Source: Paraescarpia echinospica
Taxonomy: Eukaryota > Annelida > Polychaeta > Sabellida > Siboglinidae
DNA length: 64,000 bases
Direction: 5' to 3'
Assembly (NCBI GenBank): GCA_020002185.1
Contig: CM034537.1
Coordinates: forward strand, 14,105,905 to 14,169,904
The position numbers were made by a program, and so were the translations under genes. Below the pieces are notes generated by a model. That model saw only the letters and a program-made list of their open reading frames with translations. It did not search any database and was not told where the DNA came from. Numbering within the stretch: position 1 is the stretch's first letter; every line of letters starts with the position of its first letter. This document shows positions 1 through 12,200 of the stretch, piece by piece.

Positions 1-575
1 TCTTTCTAGCATATCTATGTCCTTCCTGCGATATGGCCTCCACACTTGAATACAATATTTTAAATGAGGCCCAACTATTGTTTTGTACAGCGGTATTATT
101 AGCTCTTTTTCCTTATATGTTTTGTTTCGCCTAATTAATCCAAGGATTTGATTTCCCTTTGAAGCTGCAATTACGCACTGCTCCGAAACCTTTATATCAG
201 CACTAATGGTTAACCCTAAGTCCTTTTCTTTTACAGTAGTACTTAGTACAATACCTCCCATTGTGTATTCTACATCTTCATTCCCATGTCCTACGTGGAG
301 ACATTTACATTTCCCAAAATTGAACAGCATTTGCCACTTTTCAGACCATTTGATCAACTTGTCAAGATCATCTTGTAAATGTTGTCTATCTCCATCACTT
401 TTAATCCTTCTAAACACTTTTGTATCATCTGCAAATTTCAACACCTTGCTTGTTATTTCATCATCCAAATCGTTGGTATATATTAAGAATAATATAGGTC
501 CTAGTACTGACCCCTGTGGTACCCCACTCAATACCGATTTCCAGTTTGAAGCCTCCCCATCAACTACTACACGTT
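1..575 (-). mobile_element. CR1/Jockey-type LINE, reverse-transcriptase part (3' segment, runs off window)
   Basis: Minus-strand reading matches the reverse-transcriptase and C-terminal region of the fuller LINE copy at 10.4-12.5 kb, with the same sequence blocks in the same order. It covers the stretch from just after the first RT block towards the 3' end and leaves the window at base 1. The long plus-strand open frame here is the antisense shadow. The copy is split from its upstream part (1178-1402) by a younger insertion. Confidence 0.8.
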
Positions 576-1177
576 CTTCTTCTTCTTTGTGTTAGGCAGC
601 CACCATCCGTTGAGCAGATCGAGTCTGCTCGGAGATTTTGCTGCACTTTGAGGGGCTGCTGTGCTTAATAAAATAATAGTTGATGCGCTAGGGATTAAAA
701 GATAAATAAATTATTAAATACATTTAAACTAGAAATTTATAAACGAATAAGTTAGTTTTTTCAAATATGTATAAAAACAGTCTGTAAAAGGCCCTGAGTC
801 ATAACAAGAGAAGTGGGAAAAAGTGGGTGATGTGTCAACTACTTGGAGTATCCGGCCAGACCAATCCGGCTGCCGTAGCGGTCACCGGGGTTAGACCCCG
901 ACCGGCACAGCTCCAGCTTTCATTTACCCACTTTCGTTAACACATCAGAATTTGAGAGTGCAGATCCTGGTCTCAAAGGAGGCAGGAGCAGGAGCTTTGG
1001 TGATTTCATGAGGAAGGCTGTTCCACTCTGGTATGGTTCTTGGGAAGAATGTCTTCTGTCTGTAGGCTGTCCGGTGATATGGGATGTTATATAGGTGAGA
1101 TCATTGGTGTATCGGGTGTTTCTTCTTGGGTGAACAGCTGGTGTTGGTCTGTGCTTTGACTCGCTGTACCGGTCGTT
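576..1177 (-). mobile_element. 3' end of a second LINE family nested in the first LINE
   Basis: This insertion interrupts the LINE copy at the junction sequence ACAACG. On the minus strand, one frame near 945-1047 reads a typical non-LTR RT C-terminus (FFPRTIPEWNSLP, then a stop). An upstream frame (1048-1165) contributes the preceding residues after a one-base shift. It is followed by an AT-rich 3' region ending in an AAGAAGAAG-type tail next to the insertion point. I read it as a 5'-truncated LINE that inserted by target-primed reverse transcription. The family is not identified further. Confidence 0.6.
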
Positions 1178-1402
1178 GTCTTCTGTCAATCAGCCATTTT
1201 TCTATCCAGTTTATTATACCATTTCCTATGCCATGGGCCTTTAGTTTAACCAGTAATCTTTGATGTGGTACTTTGTCGAAAGCTTTTTGAAAATCTAAGT
1301 AGACGATATCTAGTACTGGTGATCCCTCATCTACCCACTTACTTAGTGATGTCTTCCACAAAACATAACATATTTGTTAAGCATGACCTCGCTTTAAAAA
1401 AC
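1178..1402 (-). mobile_element. CR1/Jockey-type LINE, 5' segment of the interrupted copy
   Basis: The minus strand encodes RT motifs matching the copy at 11.2-11.45 kb (KWVDEGSP, YLDFQKAFDKVPH, GIINWIE). Similarity stops near 1402, so the copy is 5'-truncated there. A small insertion gives 'SPVLDIVYL' instead of 'SPVDIVYL', so the frame is altered relative to the better copy. Confidence 0.75.
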
Positions 1403-2160
1403 CGGTGGCAAGTGCATGCTATTTGGAACGAACAAACTTCTGGATATACATAACATACCATTTACATGTTCGAAATAGTCTAAAAGCGTAACATTGTTGC
1501 ACCGTCTGCTAGCTTGAATTCAAAAACAGGAAGTACACAAATGTTTTTATTAGGCAAATATTAACACCAGCACACCATGCATTGGCCGTACCAGTTAATC
1601 CTATTTGGAAACGTAAGTTTTCATTTTTAATTTATGTATTATCCAAATGCATTCATACGCATATTGCATTTGTAAATATTATCTGTTTATGTTAAAAATA
1701 TAAACTTTAAATAATATGTTTTATTAAAAGTTTGTTTAATGATTTAATATTATAATCAATTATACATACTTTTATTCAATTTACATTCTATTTGTAGTAA
1801 TACAGCTTTATATATTTAACGTTTCATCTATGTAACATGGGGAAACTGATAAAAATCAACAATTTCCTCCTTTGTTGGTAATGAAACTATTAATAGTAAG
1901 TACACACCCACCACTGCACGATCACCTATGATATATGACCTGCTCTTGGTAAGTATAAGAAAACTAAAATTAATTCATATTCCAAAATATACCAAGACAT
2001 TATATTTAGAAGTATTGAAATACTGTGTTTTCTTTATTTGTCACACATAACCTGCACCCTAGCGTCTACAAAGTGTGATGTCGGTGAAAATAACGAGGAT
2101 GCAGCAACTTATTCTGATAAACGAGTTGCAATGGATATTTTCTTCAAAAACATTCACAAA
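1403..2160. other. AT-rich intergenic stretch
   Basis: No coding pattern, RNA gene or strong repeat was seen here. The short open frames lack recognisable motifs. Confidence 0.5.
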
Positions 2161-2163
2161 CTT

Positions 2164-2330
2164 TGTGGAGCACGGTAGCGTGGTGTGGCTAGAGCTGTGC
2201 ACTCTCAATCAAGAGATCCCAGGTTCAAATCCTCTTGCAGCCGTTGAGATGAAGTTCGAATGAACAGGGCTGCAAGGGGTAAAGTACAGTTGAGCAGTCC
2301 TAAGGACTGGACACCACATTATATAAGATA
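2164..2330 (+). repeat. tRNA-derived SINE
   Basis: The stretch has an A-box-like segment (GGTGTGGCTAGAGC near 2180) and a perfect B-box GGTTCAAATCC at about 2222, with tRNA-like spacing. A non-tRNA tail follows to about 2330. Flanks are AT-rich. No folded, intact tRNA is apparent, so I call a SINE rather than a tRNA gene. Confidence 0.6.
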
Positions 2331-2508
2331 ACGTTTACTTTCACTACCGGATATGTATCCAGCCTACTGTGAAATCAAACAACGTGCAACTCATTTATAG
2401 GACACACACAAAATTCAGCCAAATTTCCAGAAATTCATAAAACAGCTGTACATATATTTCCTATTTATGAATGAATCTTCAGGACTGTGTGAAGACAAAT
2501 CAGGGTTT

Positions 2509-3105
2509 TGGAGAGGAGAATGTGAGCCAGAGATGGGAGAGGAGAATGTGATCAAGAGATGGGAGAGGAGAAAGTGAGCAAGAGATGGGACAGGAGAACG
2601 TGAGCAAGAGATGGGAGAGGAGAATGTGATCAAGAGATGGGAGAGGAGAATGCGAGCCAGAGATGGGAGAGGGGAATGTGAGCAAGAGATGGGAGAGGAG
2701 AATGTGATCAAGAGATGGGACAGGAGAACGTGAGCAAGAGATGGGAGAGGAGAATGTGATCAAGAGATGGGAGAGGAGAATGCGAGCCAGAGATGGGAGA
2801 GGGGAATGTGAGCAAGAGATGGGAGAGGAGAATGTGATCAAGAGATGGGAGAGGAGAACGTGAGCAAGAGATGGGAGAGGAGAATGTGAGCAAGAGATGG
2901 GAGAGGAGAATGCGAGCCAGAGATGGGAGAGGGGAATGTGAGCAAGAGATGGGAGAGGAGAACGTGAGCAAGAGATGGGAGAGGAGAACGTGAGCAAGAG
3001 ATGGGAGAGGAGAATGTGAGCAAGAGATGGGAGAGGAGAATGTGAGCCAGAGATGGGACAGGAGAATATGAGCAAGAGACGGGAGAGGAGAATGTGGATT
3101 CCTCA
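2509..3105. repeat. 26-bp minisatellite, block 1
   Basis: A tandem array of a 26-bp unit (consensus GAGCAAGAGATGGGAGAGGA plus GAATGT) with about 23 copies. Variants alternate CAAG/CCAG and AATGT/AACGT/AATGC. Because 26 is not a multiple of 3, the minus strand stays open in several frames and gives spurious proteins of the 'LPSLAHILLSHL' type. Confidence 0.95.
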
Positions 3106-3358
3106 GTATTCTTCGCTTAGCTTTAGGAAATAAACAAATAGCTGAATGATTTGTTACATTTGCACACAAGCCTATGCATCTAGCCTGCCCTGTCATTAGT
3201 GTGGAAGGCTGCACTAACTTCCAATACAACACTAACTATCACAGAAAAACATCAACAACTAAAACAGTATTTTGTAATAGAGCACTTTATTTTGTCATGG
3301 TCTTATTTTCTTCTTCTTTCCGTAGATGTCCACAATCATTTTGTTGTTGATTATTCTG

Positions 3359-3995
3359 GCAAGAGATGGGAGATGAGAATGTGAGCAAGAGATGGGAGAG
3401 GAGAACATGAGCAAGAGATGGGAGAGAAGAACGTGAGCAAGAGATGGGAGAGGAGAATGTGAGCAAGAGATGGGAGAGGAGAACATGAGCAAGAGATGGG
3501 AGAGAAGAACGTGAGCAAGAGATGGGAGAGGAGAATGTGAGCAAGAGATGGGAGAGGAGAACGTGAGCCAGAGATGGGAATGTGAGCCAGAGATGGGACA
3601 GGAGAATATGAGCAAGAGACGGGAGAGGAGAATGTGAGCAAGAGATGGGAGAGGAGAACGTGAGCAAGAGATGGGAGAAGAGAATGTGAGCAAGAGATTG
3701 GAGAGGAGAATGTGAACAAGAGATGGGAGAGGAGAATGTGAGCAAGAGATGGGAGAGGAGAACGTCAGCAAGAGATGGGAGAGAAGAATGTGAGCAAGAG
3801 ATTGGAGAGGAGAATGTGAGCAAGAGATGGGAGAGGAGAATGTGAGCCAGAGATGGGAGAGGAGAATGTGAGCAAGAGATGGGAGAGGTGAATGTGAGCC
3901 AGAGATGGGAGAGGGGAATGTGAGCCAGAGATGGGAGAGGAGAATGTGAGCCAGAGTTGGGAGTGGAGAATGTGACCAAGAGATGGGAGAGGGGA
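3359..3995. repeat. 26-bp minisatellite, block 2
   Basis: Same 26-bp unit as the block at 2509-3105, about 24 copies including one shortened unit near 3570-3585. The two blocks are separated by about 250 bp of unique sequence. Confidence 0.95.
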
Positions 3996-4440
3996 ACGCC
4001 ATTGAAATGTATCTGTCATAGATGGAAGAAGGCAATCAAAAATCAATGATTTCAGAGAGTTGGGGAGTTCGCAAAATAAAAAAACCATGATGCATGTACT
4101 ACTACCCCCTCCCACCAATACATGGTGAGGGGCTTGTGATTTTTATTATCCCAAATTGCTAATAGCATCAATTATAACTAACGTTTCACTCACTGTGTGG
4201 AGCTACTGTTACAATGGATTTCCTTGTGATACATGATGAAGACCAACCCCCCCCACATCTGATACAGTGCACATTTTATTATCACTGGGCCCAATATTAT
4301 TATCTGTAATATCTACACAGAGCCTACAACTTTAATCGTGTGAATTAATGTGCGAACGGTGCAGTAACCTCGGATTTTAGTGTTAAAATTAAGTTTTATT
4401 AATATCTGTATATTTTGGAACTTTAACAAACGTATGGGAT

Positions 4441-4878
4441 GGGGTAAGACCACATTAAGGATTCGTCCGTCATTACCCACCGAAAAAGTGCCTTTGACAA
4501 TACTGTTTTGGTGTGATGTGTGAATTTTTTTGAGCACTTTGACATGGCACATGTTAGTCCAGTGAATATTGAATGTATTACTGCATTAGTACATAGTAAC
4601 AATAAATATATGGTAGTCGCTCGCGTATTCGCACAGTGGCTATTTTGCAGCACGCACCAATATTTCAAAATCCATCACCAGATTAGGGCGAAATTGAAGG
4701 GTGTCAGGTTTGGGTGGATTTTTCTGAAAAATGAGGTATGAGAATTTAACGAGTTTTCTACAGCACTTGTGTCAATAGAGGGTAAATATGCTGTGAAATT
4801 TTCGTAAGACAAATTTGGCATGAAATTAAGGAAACGTTATAATGCCGCTTATGTAAAATTTAAATGTGGTCTTACCCC
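4441..4878. mobile_element. Short inverted-repeat element (MITE-like)
   Basis: GGGGTAAGACCACATT at the left and its reverse complement at the right bound about 438 bp of non-coding DNA. This is the layout of a nonautonomous DNA transposon. No clear target-site duplication was seen, so the superfamily is not assigned. Confidence 0.5.
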
Positions 4879-6413
4879 TGATCAACCATAAATGTGGAAC
4901 ATTCTTCTCTTAAAATTACCTATATAAAACTAAGCTTTTATGACAATTTTAAATGTTCTTATGGCATACAGCTATAATAGGCAGAATATCAGTGAATAAG
5001 AAAATAAGAATGCAACAACTGTGAGTTTGCAACATTTATTGGGAAGGTTTTAGTTGCATGTATATTACATAGAAACATGCATTGTGTGCACTTAACAATT
5101 CCATATTGGGAATGACGTTGTATAACCATTTCTCTACAATGTAGATAATGAAAAACTTAATGACATAAAATGATATGCATGAAGGCACCACAAACATAAT
5201 ATGATAATAAAGATCACCTTTCACATTGTTTTGGAAATGGCAAGACATCACAGCAGAAACAAACATTGGCAAGGAATAGACACACAGCTGGAATACACGA
5301 GTGGAACTCACCACAAATCATCAAACTAAATCAGTACATAGAACATATCACACAGTCTCACATCACATTATTGCACCAAAGTCTTATAGCAGCACTGCCT
5401 GTATGACATATTAAATACAAAAATATCCCAGCAATGCACCATCTCCATTCCCTAATTATTATCAGTCACATTACATCGATTAATAGCTAAAACGGAAAAC
5501 AGCATGACTGAAAAACCCATAACTAGGATGCACTGAATCCCCTTCCAAATTACAAACATATTCTTTGGCACGGCCAGCATAATAGTTTCAGTCGACATAG
5601 GCACATCATTGACAGTATCTGTCAGTAGGTGACATCTTCACCAGAACTGTCGCTCAGAATCACAATCGAGACACTTAAGCTACAACAATGACTTTCTTTG
5701 GCCTTTACGAAGGCTTGGCTGCAATTCGGCAGGATTGAGTGGCCAACTTAACTCACTGCCAAGTGAAGACATTTTGTATTGGAAACTTGATCTTGCTTAT
5801 TCCAGTGTTATAGGTCAATTGGTGGCGGAACTGAAGAAGAATGTTGTACAAAATAGAAAATTACTCACGTAACACATTCAACCAGTATTTGGGTGAAATA
5901 GCATTTGATTTCTATTTTGTATAAATGCAGACAAATTAATAAATGCAAGTGTAACTTCAGGAGTGGTGTTTTCCAGTCGCATACATTATTTGCTATATGT
6001 TCAATTATATGTATTAATCAATTTCAAGCATTAATCTAAACTGTCATAGCATTATCAGTATAAATGGATGAAAAGTTGAACTAAATTATTTTGTTGAGTA
6101 CTGCTGTTGCAGAAATAATTAATTCACAGTTAGGCATGTAGCTATCAAACCATTGCAAAACTGTGGAAGATAAATAAGATTATATCTTATGTATTTGAAA
6201 CTGTAATTATAAAACAAAGAAATATTGTGTACTTGCTTTTCCATTTATCGAAGAATATTTCCCTTAAACAATTCATTTGACATATCATTGTGTACGACAA
6301 CAGAACATGTTTCAATTCAAACCACCGGAAAACGTTGGGCTGAACAAGCATGACAACCCTGCTCTATCAGAAAACATAGTCACACGCCACTTATTTCACC
6401 CCCCCCCCCACTG
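4879..6413. other. Sequence downstream of the rhophilin gene
   Basis: AT-rich DNA with short unmatched open frames and no repeat that I can define. The last rhophilin stop codon is at 6414, so the 3' UTR probably lies just below that position. Confidence 0.4.
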
Positions 6414-9243
6414 TCAGTGCTTCCCATTCGCGAGAATGTTCCTGTCCTTTCCCTCCCGTGACTTACTGCGCCGTTTGCGCAGTTTCCACGAGCCCCCCGT
6501 CCAGCTCTTTCTGTGCACCCTCATATCGCCCTTCTTCAGGGTCCCTGACTGCATGCGGGTGACGACCTGGGGCGAACACGGCATGGGGGGCTCCAGGTAG
6601 TTACAGTCGAGAGGGGTCACTAGATGGAGGGTGAGGGTGTCACCCGCCGTCCTGATGAGAGAGATCACCTTGTTGTGACACCCCCACTTGACGTTCTTGT
6701 AACTGACGGCTGTGATGAAATCTCCCGCTCTCATGCACGCTCTCTGTGAATAAACATGTAATGTCATTTATTTATGTAAGATAGTTTATTTATAATTTCT
6801 ATGAAAATATTTCTTGACAAATCATCTCAAAAGAGTTACGTGTGACAGATCATTAAACTCAATAAAAAGAATTAGAACAGTTTTAGTTAAGATCCATAGT
6901 CAACAAACATGTAATTTATTTATCCAAGATAGCTTATCTAAGGCATATAACTTAAGTCATTTGGTTTGTAGCTTATAATATTAATTTATGTGAAAATATT
7001 TCTTATCAGATCATGTAATACGAGTTATGCCTGATAGATCTCTTAACTGATAAAATTAAAAAAATGTTAGGTGATGTAACCAATATTTAAGGACAAAATA
7101 GTAAATACATGGTGTTGTAAGCTAATAACTTCTGCATTCTGGTTTTCTAAAATAAGATTTGAACATAATAATTTTAAATGTTTCTTTCGCATTAATGAAG
7201 TTACCCAACTGATCTGCAGTCTTTTCATAACATTATGAACAATCGACTTACATCTAACGTACGATACAAACTCTAAAACTGGCAAGAACTGTTAAACAAC
7301 AGCAAATATCAACAAAATAAAGACATTACTGTTCTTCTGAAAGGTCGTAGATTTATCCCTGAAAGCTTAGTAACTGAGATGCAAACCATCTTGATAAAAA
7401 AACATTAACATACACCCCCCCACACATGTACTAACTCAATTATTGTTAACATATGCCCCCACACACATGTACTAACTCAATTATAGTTAACATATGCCCC
7501 CCACACACATGTACTAACTCAATTATAGTTAACATATGCCCCCACACACATGTACTAACTCAATTATAGTTAACATATGCCCCCCACACACATGTACTAA
7601 CTCAATTATAGTTAACATATGCCCCACACACACATGTACTAACTCAATTATAGTTAACATATGCCCCCCACACACATGTACTAACTCAATTATAGTTAAC
7701 ATATGCCCCCCACACACATGTACTAACTCAATTATAGTTAACATACGCCCCCACACACATATACTAACTCAATTATAGTTAACATATGCCCCCCACACAC
7801 ATGTACTAACTCAATTATAGTTAATATTCACCCCACACACATGTACTAACTCAATTATAGTTAACATACGCTCCCACACACATGTTCTAACTCAATTATA
7901 GTTAACATACCCCCCACACTAGCTGAAAAACTAGCCTCAGTTATCAGCCTCAAGGGGATGTTTCTTGCAGTGTGATAATACATAAATATATCACAAGTTT
8001 TTGACAAGCCTTGACTGACCTGAGCAAGACTAGAGTTCTCAACGGCAGTGATAATGACAGGTGACTGGCCTCGCACGCTGAAGCCAAACTCTTCATCACT
8101 CGTCCTTCGCCGCAGGTTGATACACCTCTGGGCTGTCCACTTGTGGCGGGCCGAGAATATATTTAGTGGACCCTAAAACAGCAGTTGAGTGGTTAATTAA
8201 AACATGGCAATGACATGTATATACCGACATTCAAAATATAAATTACATCACCATGTATACACTGACTCGAACCATTGAAGGAAAAACAAAAACAACATGG
8301 AGACAAACTATGGCACACTGAACTGAAGGCTGCTGGGCTGACATGGACAGCCCAAGACAGAGACAACAGGCTTGTGCTACCCATGGGCATAATGAGAAGT
8401 GAGTAAGTGGGTGGGTGGGTGTGTTGAGACGCGGTCTTCTGTGCCGGGTTCGCGCAGCTGAGAGGAAGCGTATGCTTCAAACCGCACCCTGATATTCGCA
8501 GCGACACCTATTCCGTGAAAGATTTGCTAAAAAATGCTAAAAATTTGACTAAGTAAAACCTGTTAAACTACGTCGGATCGGCATATAATTTTGCTACAGA
8601 ATCGCGACCGGTTGGTGAGTGAGTGAGTGAGTGAGTGAGTGAGTGAGTGACAACTAATCACCCACCAGCTCGTGAAACAAGTCGTCCACTTTGTACTTGG
8701 AGAAGTCTGGAAGAATCGCAGTAGCAGACGACGCAGTGAGGGCTGCAACAAAGATGTGTCTTCATGAGCTTGTTATACATAATAATATCCTATTTGATAT
8801 TGGTAAAACATTTTATAATTATATGTAACACTTAGACTTAGTTCCTCCTATATGTAACACACTGACTGTAAATAATGCCAAATTGTTCACACAAGTTTTA
8901 ATATAAAGATTTAACAAAGCTGAATCTGTATTGCATGAGTTAATGACATTGTTCAGTTAATGTTGTTTCTATCAGATGTATGATTAATACAAGTTATATA
9001 ATTATCATCATTAAATGACTACACTGCCTAAATCACTAGTGACCCGAGCACTGAGGAACAACAAACGGGAACAGTTCAACATTGTATCATTAACAGGCTA
9101 TTAGTACATTGCACTGTAAATGATAGTTTATACCAAGTGGCCTTGGCATTATTACATGAGCTTACTTACGCTCTATACTTGGTGCTGAGTGCAGTTCTGT
9201 AAAGTCGTCCTCATCATCAAACTCCGCAAACTTCTGCAGACAC
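6414..9243 (-). CDS. RHPN: Rhophilin exons 12-15: linker, PDZ domain and basic C-terminus
   Basis: Exon 9170-9243 encodes an acidic linker (EFDDEDDFTEL). Exon 8666-8742 encodes ILPDFSKYKVDDLFHEL. Exon 8020-8172 encodes the first half of a PDZ domain (FGFSVRGQSPVIITAVE), and exon 6414-6743 its second half (RAGDFITAVSYKNVKWG, LTLHLVTPL). A Lys/Arg-rich tail then runs to the TGA at 6414-6416. The carboxylate-binding loop appears as EFGFSV in place of GLGF, as in rhophilins. Intron 8173-8665 contains a (GTGA)n run; the intron at 6744-8019 contains the 42-bp array. Confidence 0.85.
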
Positions 9244-12200
9244 CTGCACATGACAAAGTAGGGCTAAGAGTCTTGTTGCACATGGTCAATGACATAAATA
9301 AGCAAATCGTTGGATAACTGATTGTCAGACAGATCTTTGGAACGACAGCATGTAATGGGACCGCGCATGGTTAGGTGTGGGCAGCCAAGAACGGAAGAAT
9401 ATTGCAGATGTCAGAGAGAGATGGAAACCATTAATAAACAAAGCATAAGAAGCTACCAAGTGGTGTGGCCCACCCTACAAGGGGAAGAAGATAGATCTTT
9501 TATATGTGATGAAATGCACGTCTTTTCTACATTGCAGAGGTCTGCCATCTAAGATGATAGTCATAAATACAATCACACCTCTAGTTAGAATTACAAACAG
9601 CCGACATCCGAAACTGAAATAAAAATTGGCTAAAACAATCAGCTATATGTAAAAACAAAGTTAAATTTGTTTACCCAGTAGGTACAGCATTGACACACTG
9701 TTTATAACCACGATGTTTCTTGGCAATCTCACCTGTCATGTGACCGTTTGAGCATGCTCTGTAAGGTATCGATACGGCGCAGCTGTTTGCAGGACTTGTG
9801 TAGTCGGAGAGCGTTTTCAAGAGCCAGAATGGCACTGCGAAGATGGCCGCGTACTATAAGCAGTACAGAACATATTAAGAGCATCTCTTACAAGTTTACA
9901 ACAGAGTTTAATATTTTAAGTTATCATGTTCATAATATTAAGCACTAAAACAGGTTGTAATGTCTATGTATTTGGATACCTAAATATACATAAATACGTA
10001 AAAATAACAGGTGTCCAAAAGCATACTGTACAGAAATATTATGATTTGTCGACTTTTAGGGTGTCCGAAAACATATATTGTACAATTATATACCATCATT
10101 ATGGTAATACTGTTTATTTCTTCTAAAACGAAAATGTGATATTTTGAAAACCTATCATATAAAGCACTCACTCACAAGTAGATATTAAGTACTATTGTAA
10201 TAATTTACGCAATACGTCTGTAATAAAAACATTAACATCTGCAATACACAATAACATACATTTAAAAGTCTGTGTAAGACAATTTAATGCATATAATTTA
10301 ATAATTGTACAAACTATGTATAATAAAACTAAATATTAAAACACACAATGAGCTTTTATTACTAAATAACGCTTTTTAATAGAGCTTTTATTACTAATGC
10401 TGGAATATATTAAAGAGTGAAATTAAGTGCATAGTCGATAAATTTGTACCCTTCAAAAAACAAGGAAAACGGTCCAAAAAGAAACACTTATCGAAAGAAG
10501 CCATTAGAAAAATTAAGTATAAACAAAAGATGTGGAAGTCATATAGATGTACTGGAAATGATGAAGACTACAACAGTTATAAAGAAGCACTTAACCAAGC
10601 TATAGCTGAAATTATAAATTCAAAGAGAAGCTATGAACAACAATTAGCTAGTAATGTAAAACATGACAGCAAGAGTTTTTATGCGTATGTTCGAAGCAAA
10701 CAGAAAGTTCAAGATAAGGTCGGTCCTCTAGAAGATAGTGCTGGAAATATAATATCAGAGGGATTCTTAATGGCAGAAGACCTGAATGAGTACTTTAGTT
10801 CAGTGTTTACCAGGGAAGATATTAGTTCACTGCCAGTACCAGAGGCTAAGTTCAAGGGGGCAGATTCAGACTATTTAGGACAATTAATTGTAACCCCGGA
10901 AATGGTAGCTAAGAAAATAAGGGTTATGAAGGATAATAAATCACCTGGTGTGGATGGTATTCCACCCAAACTACTATTGGAAATTGTAGAACAAATTAGC
11001 ATACCGCTTGCAACAGTTTTCAACTTGTCATTAGAAGAGGGAGTGGTTCCTTTAGAATGGAAAGAAGCAAACATTATACCGTTATTCAAAAAGGTTCGAG
11101 AAACAAGTCAGAGAACTATAGACCAGTGAGTTTAACATCAGTGATTTGTAAATTATTAGAAAGACTAATTAAAGATCACATGGTGGATTTTCTTATTAAA
11201 CAAAACTTGATAAACCCATCTCAACATGGTTTTTTTAAAGCGAGGTCATGCTTAACAAATATGTTATGTTTTTTGGAAGACATCACTAAATGGGTAGATG
11301 AGGGATCACCAGTAGATATCGTCTACTTAGATTTTCAAAAAGCTTTCGACAAAGTACCACATCAAAGATTACTGCTTAAACTAAAGGCCCATGGCATAGG
11401 AAATGGTATAATAAACTGGATAGAACAATGGCTGATTGACAGAAGACAACGTGTAGTAGTTGATGGGGTGGCTTCAAACTGGAAATCGGTATTGAGTGGG
11501 GTACCACAGGGATCAGTATTAGGACCTATATTATTCTTAATATATATCAACGATTTGGATGATGAAATAACAAGCAAGGTGTTGAAATTTGCGGATGATA
11601 CAAAAGTGTTTAGAAGGATTAAAAGTGATGGAGATAGACAGCATTTACAAGATGATCTTGACAGGTTGATCAAATGGTCTGAAAAGTGGCAAATGCTGTT
11701 CAATTTTGGGAAATGTAAATGCCTCCACACAGGACATGGGAACGAAGAGTTAGAATATACAATGGGGGGTACTGTACTAAGTACTACTGAAAAAGAAAAG
11801 GACTTAGGGTTAACCATTAGTGCTGATATGAAGGTTTCAGAGCAGTGCGGAATTGCAGCTTCAAAGGGAAATCAAATCCTTGGATTAATTAGGAGAAACA
11901 TAACGTATAAGGAAAAAGAGCTAATAATACCGCTGTACAAAACTATAGTTGGGCCTCATTTAGAATATTGTATTCAAGCGTGGAGGCCGTATCGCAGGAA
12001 GGACATAGATATGCTAGAAAGAGTGCAGAGGAGAGCAACTAAAATGATACCAAAACTTAGGGATCTTAGTTACGAAATACGCCTAAAAAAATGCGGTTTA
12101 ACAACACTAGAGATCAGGAGGTTGAGAGGAGATCAGATAGAAGTGTTTAAAATATTGAAGGGTTATAAAAATATTGATAGAAATATTTTTTTCTCAGTTA

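Noticed and set aside
2415..4118. Minus-strand proteins rich in LPSLAHILLSHL
   Set aside because: They are translations of the 26-bp minisatellite in several frames.
7401..7915. Regular repeat resembling a CRISPR array
   Set aside because: The units are contiguous without unique spacers and the context is an animal intron, so it is a minisatellite.
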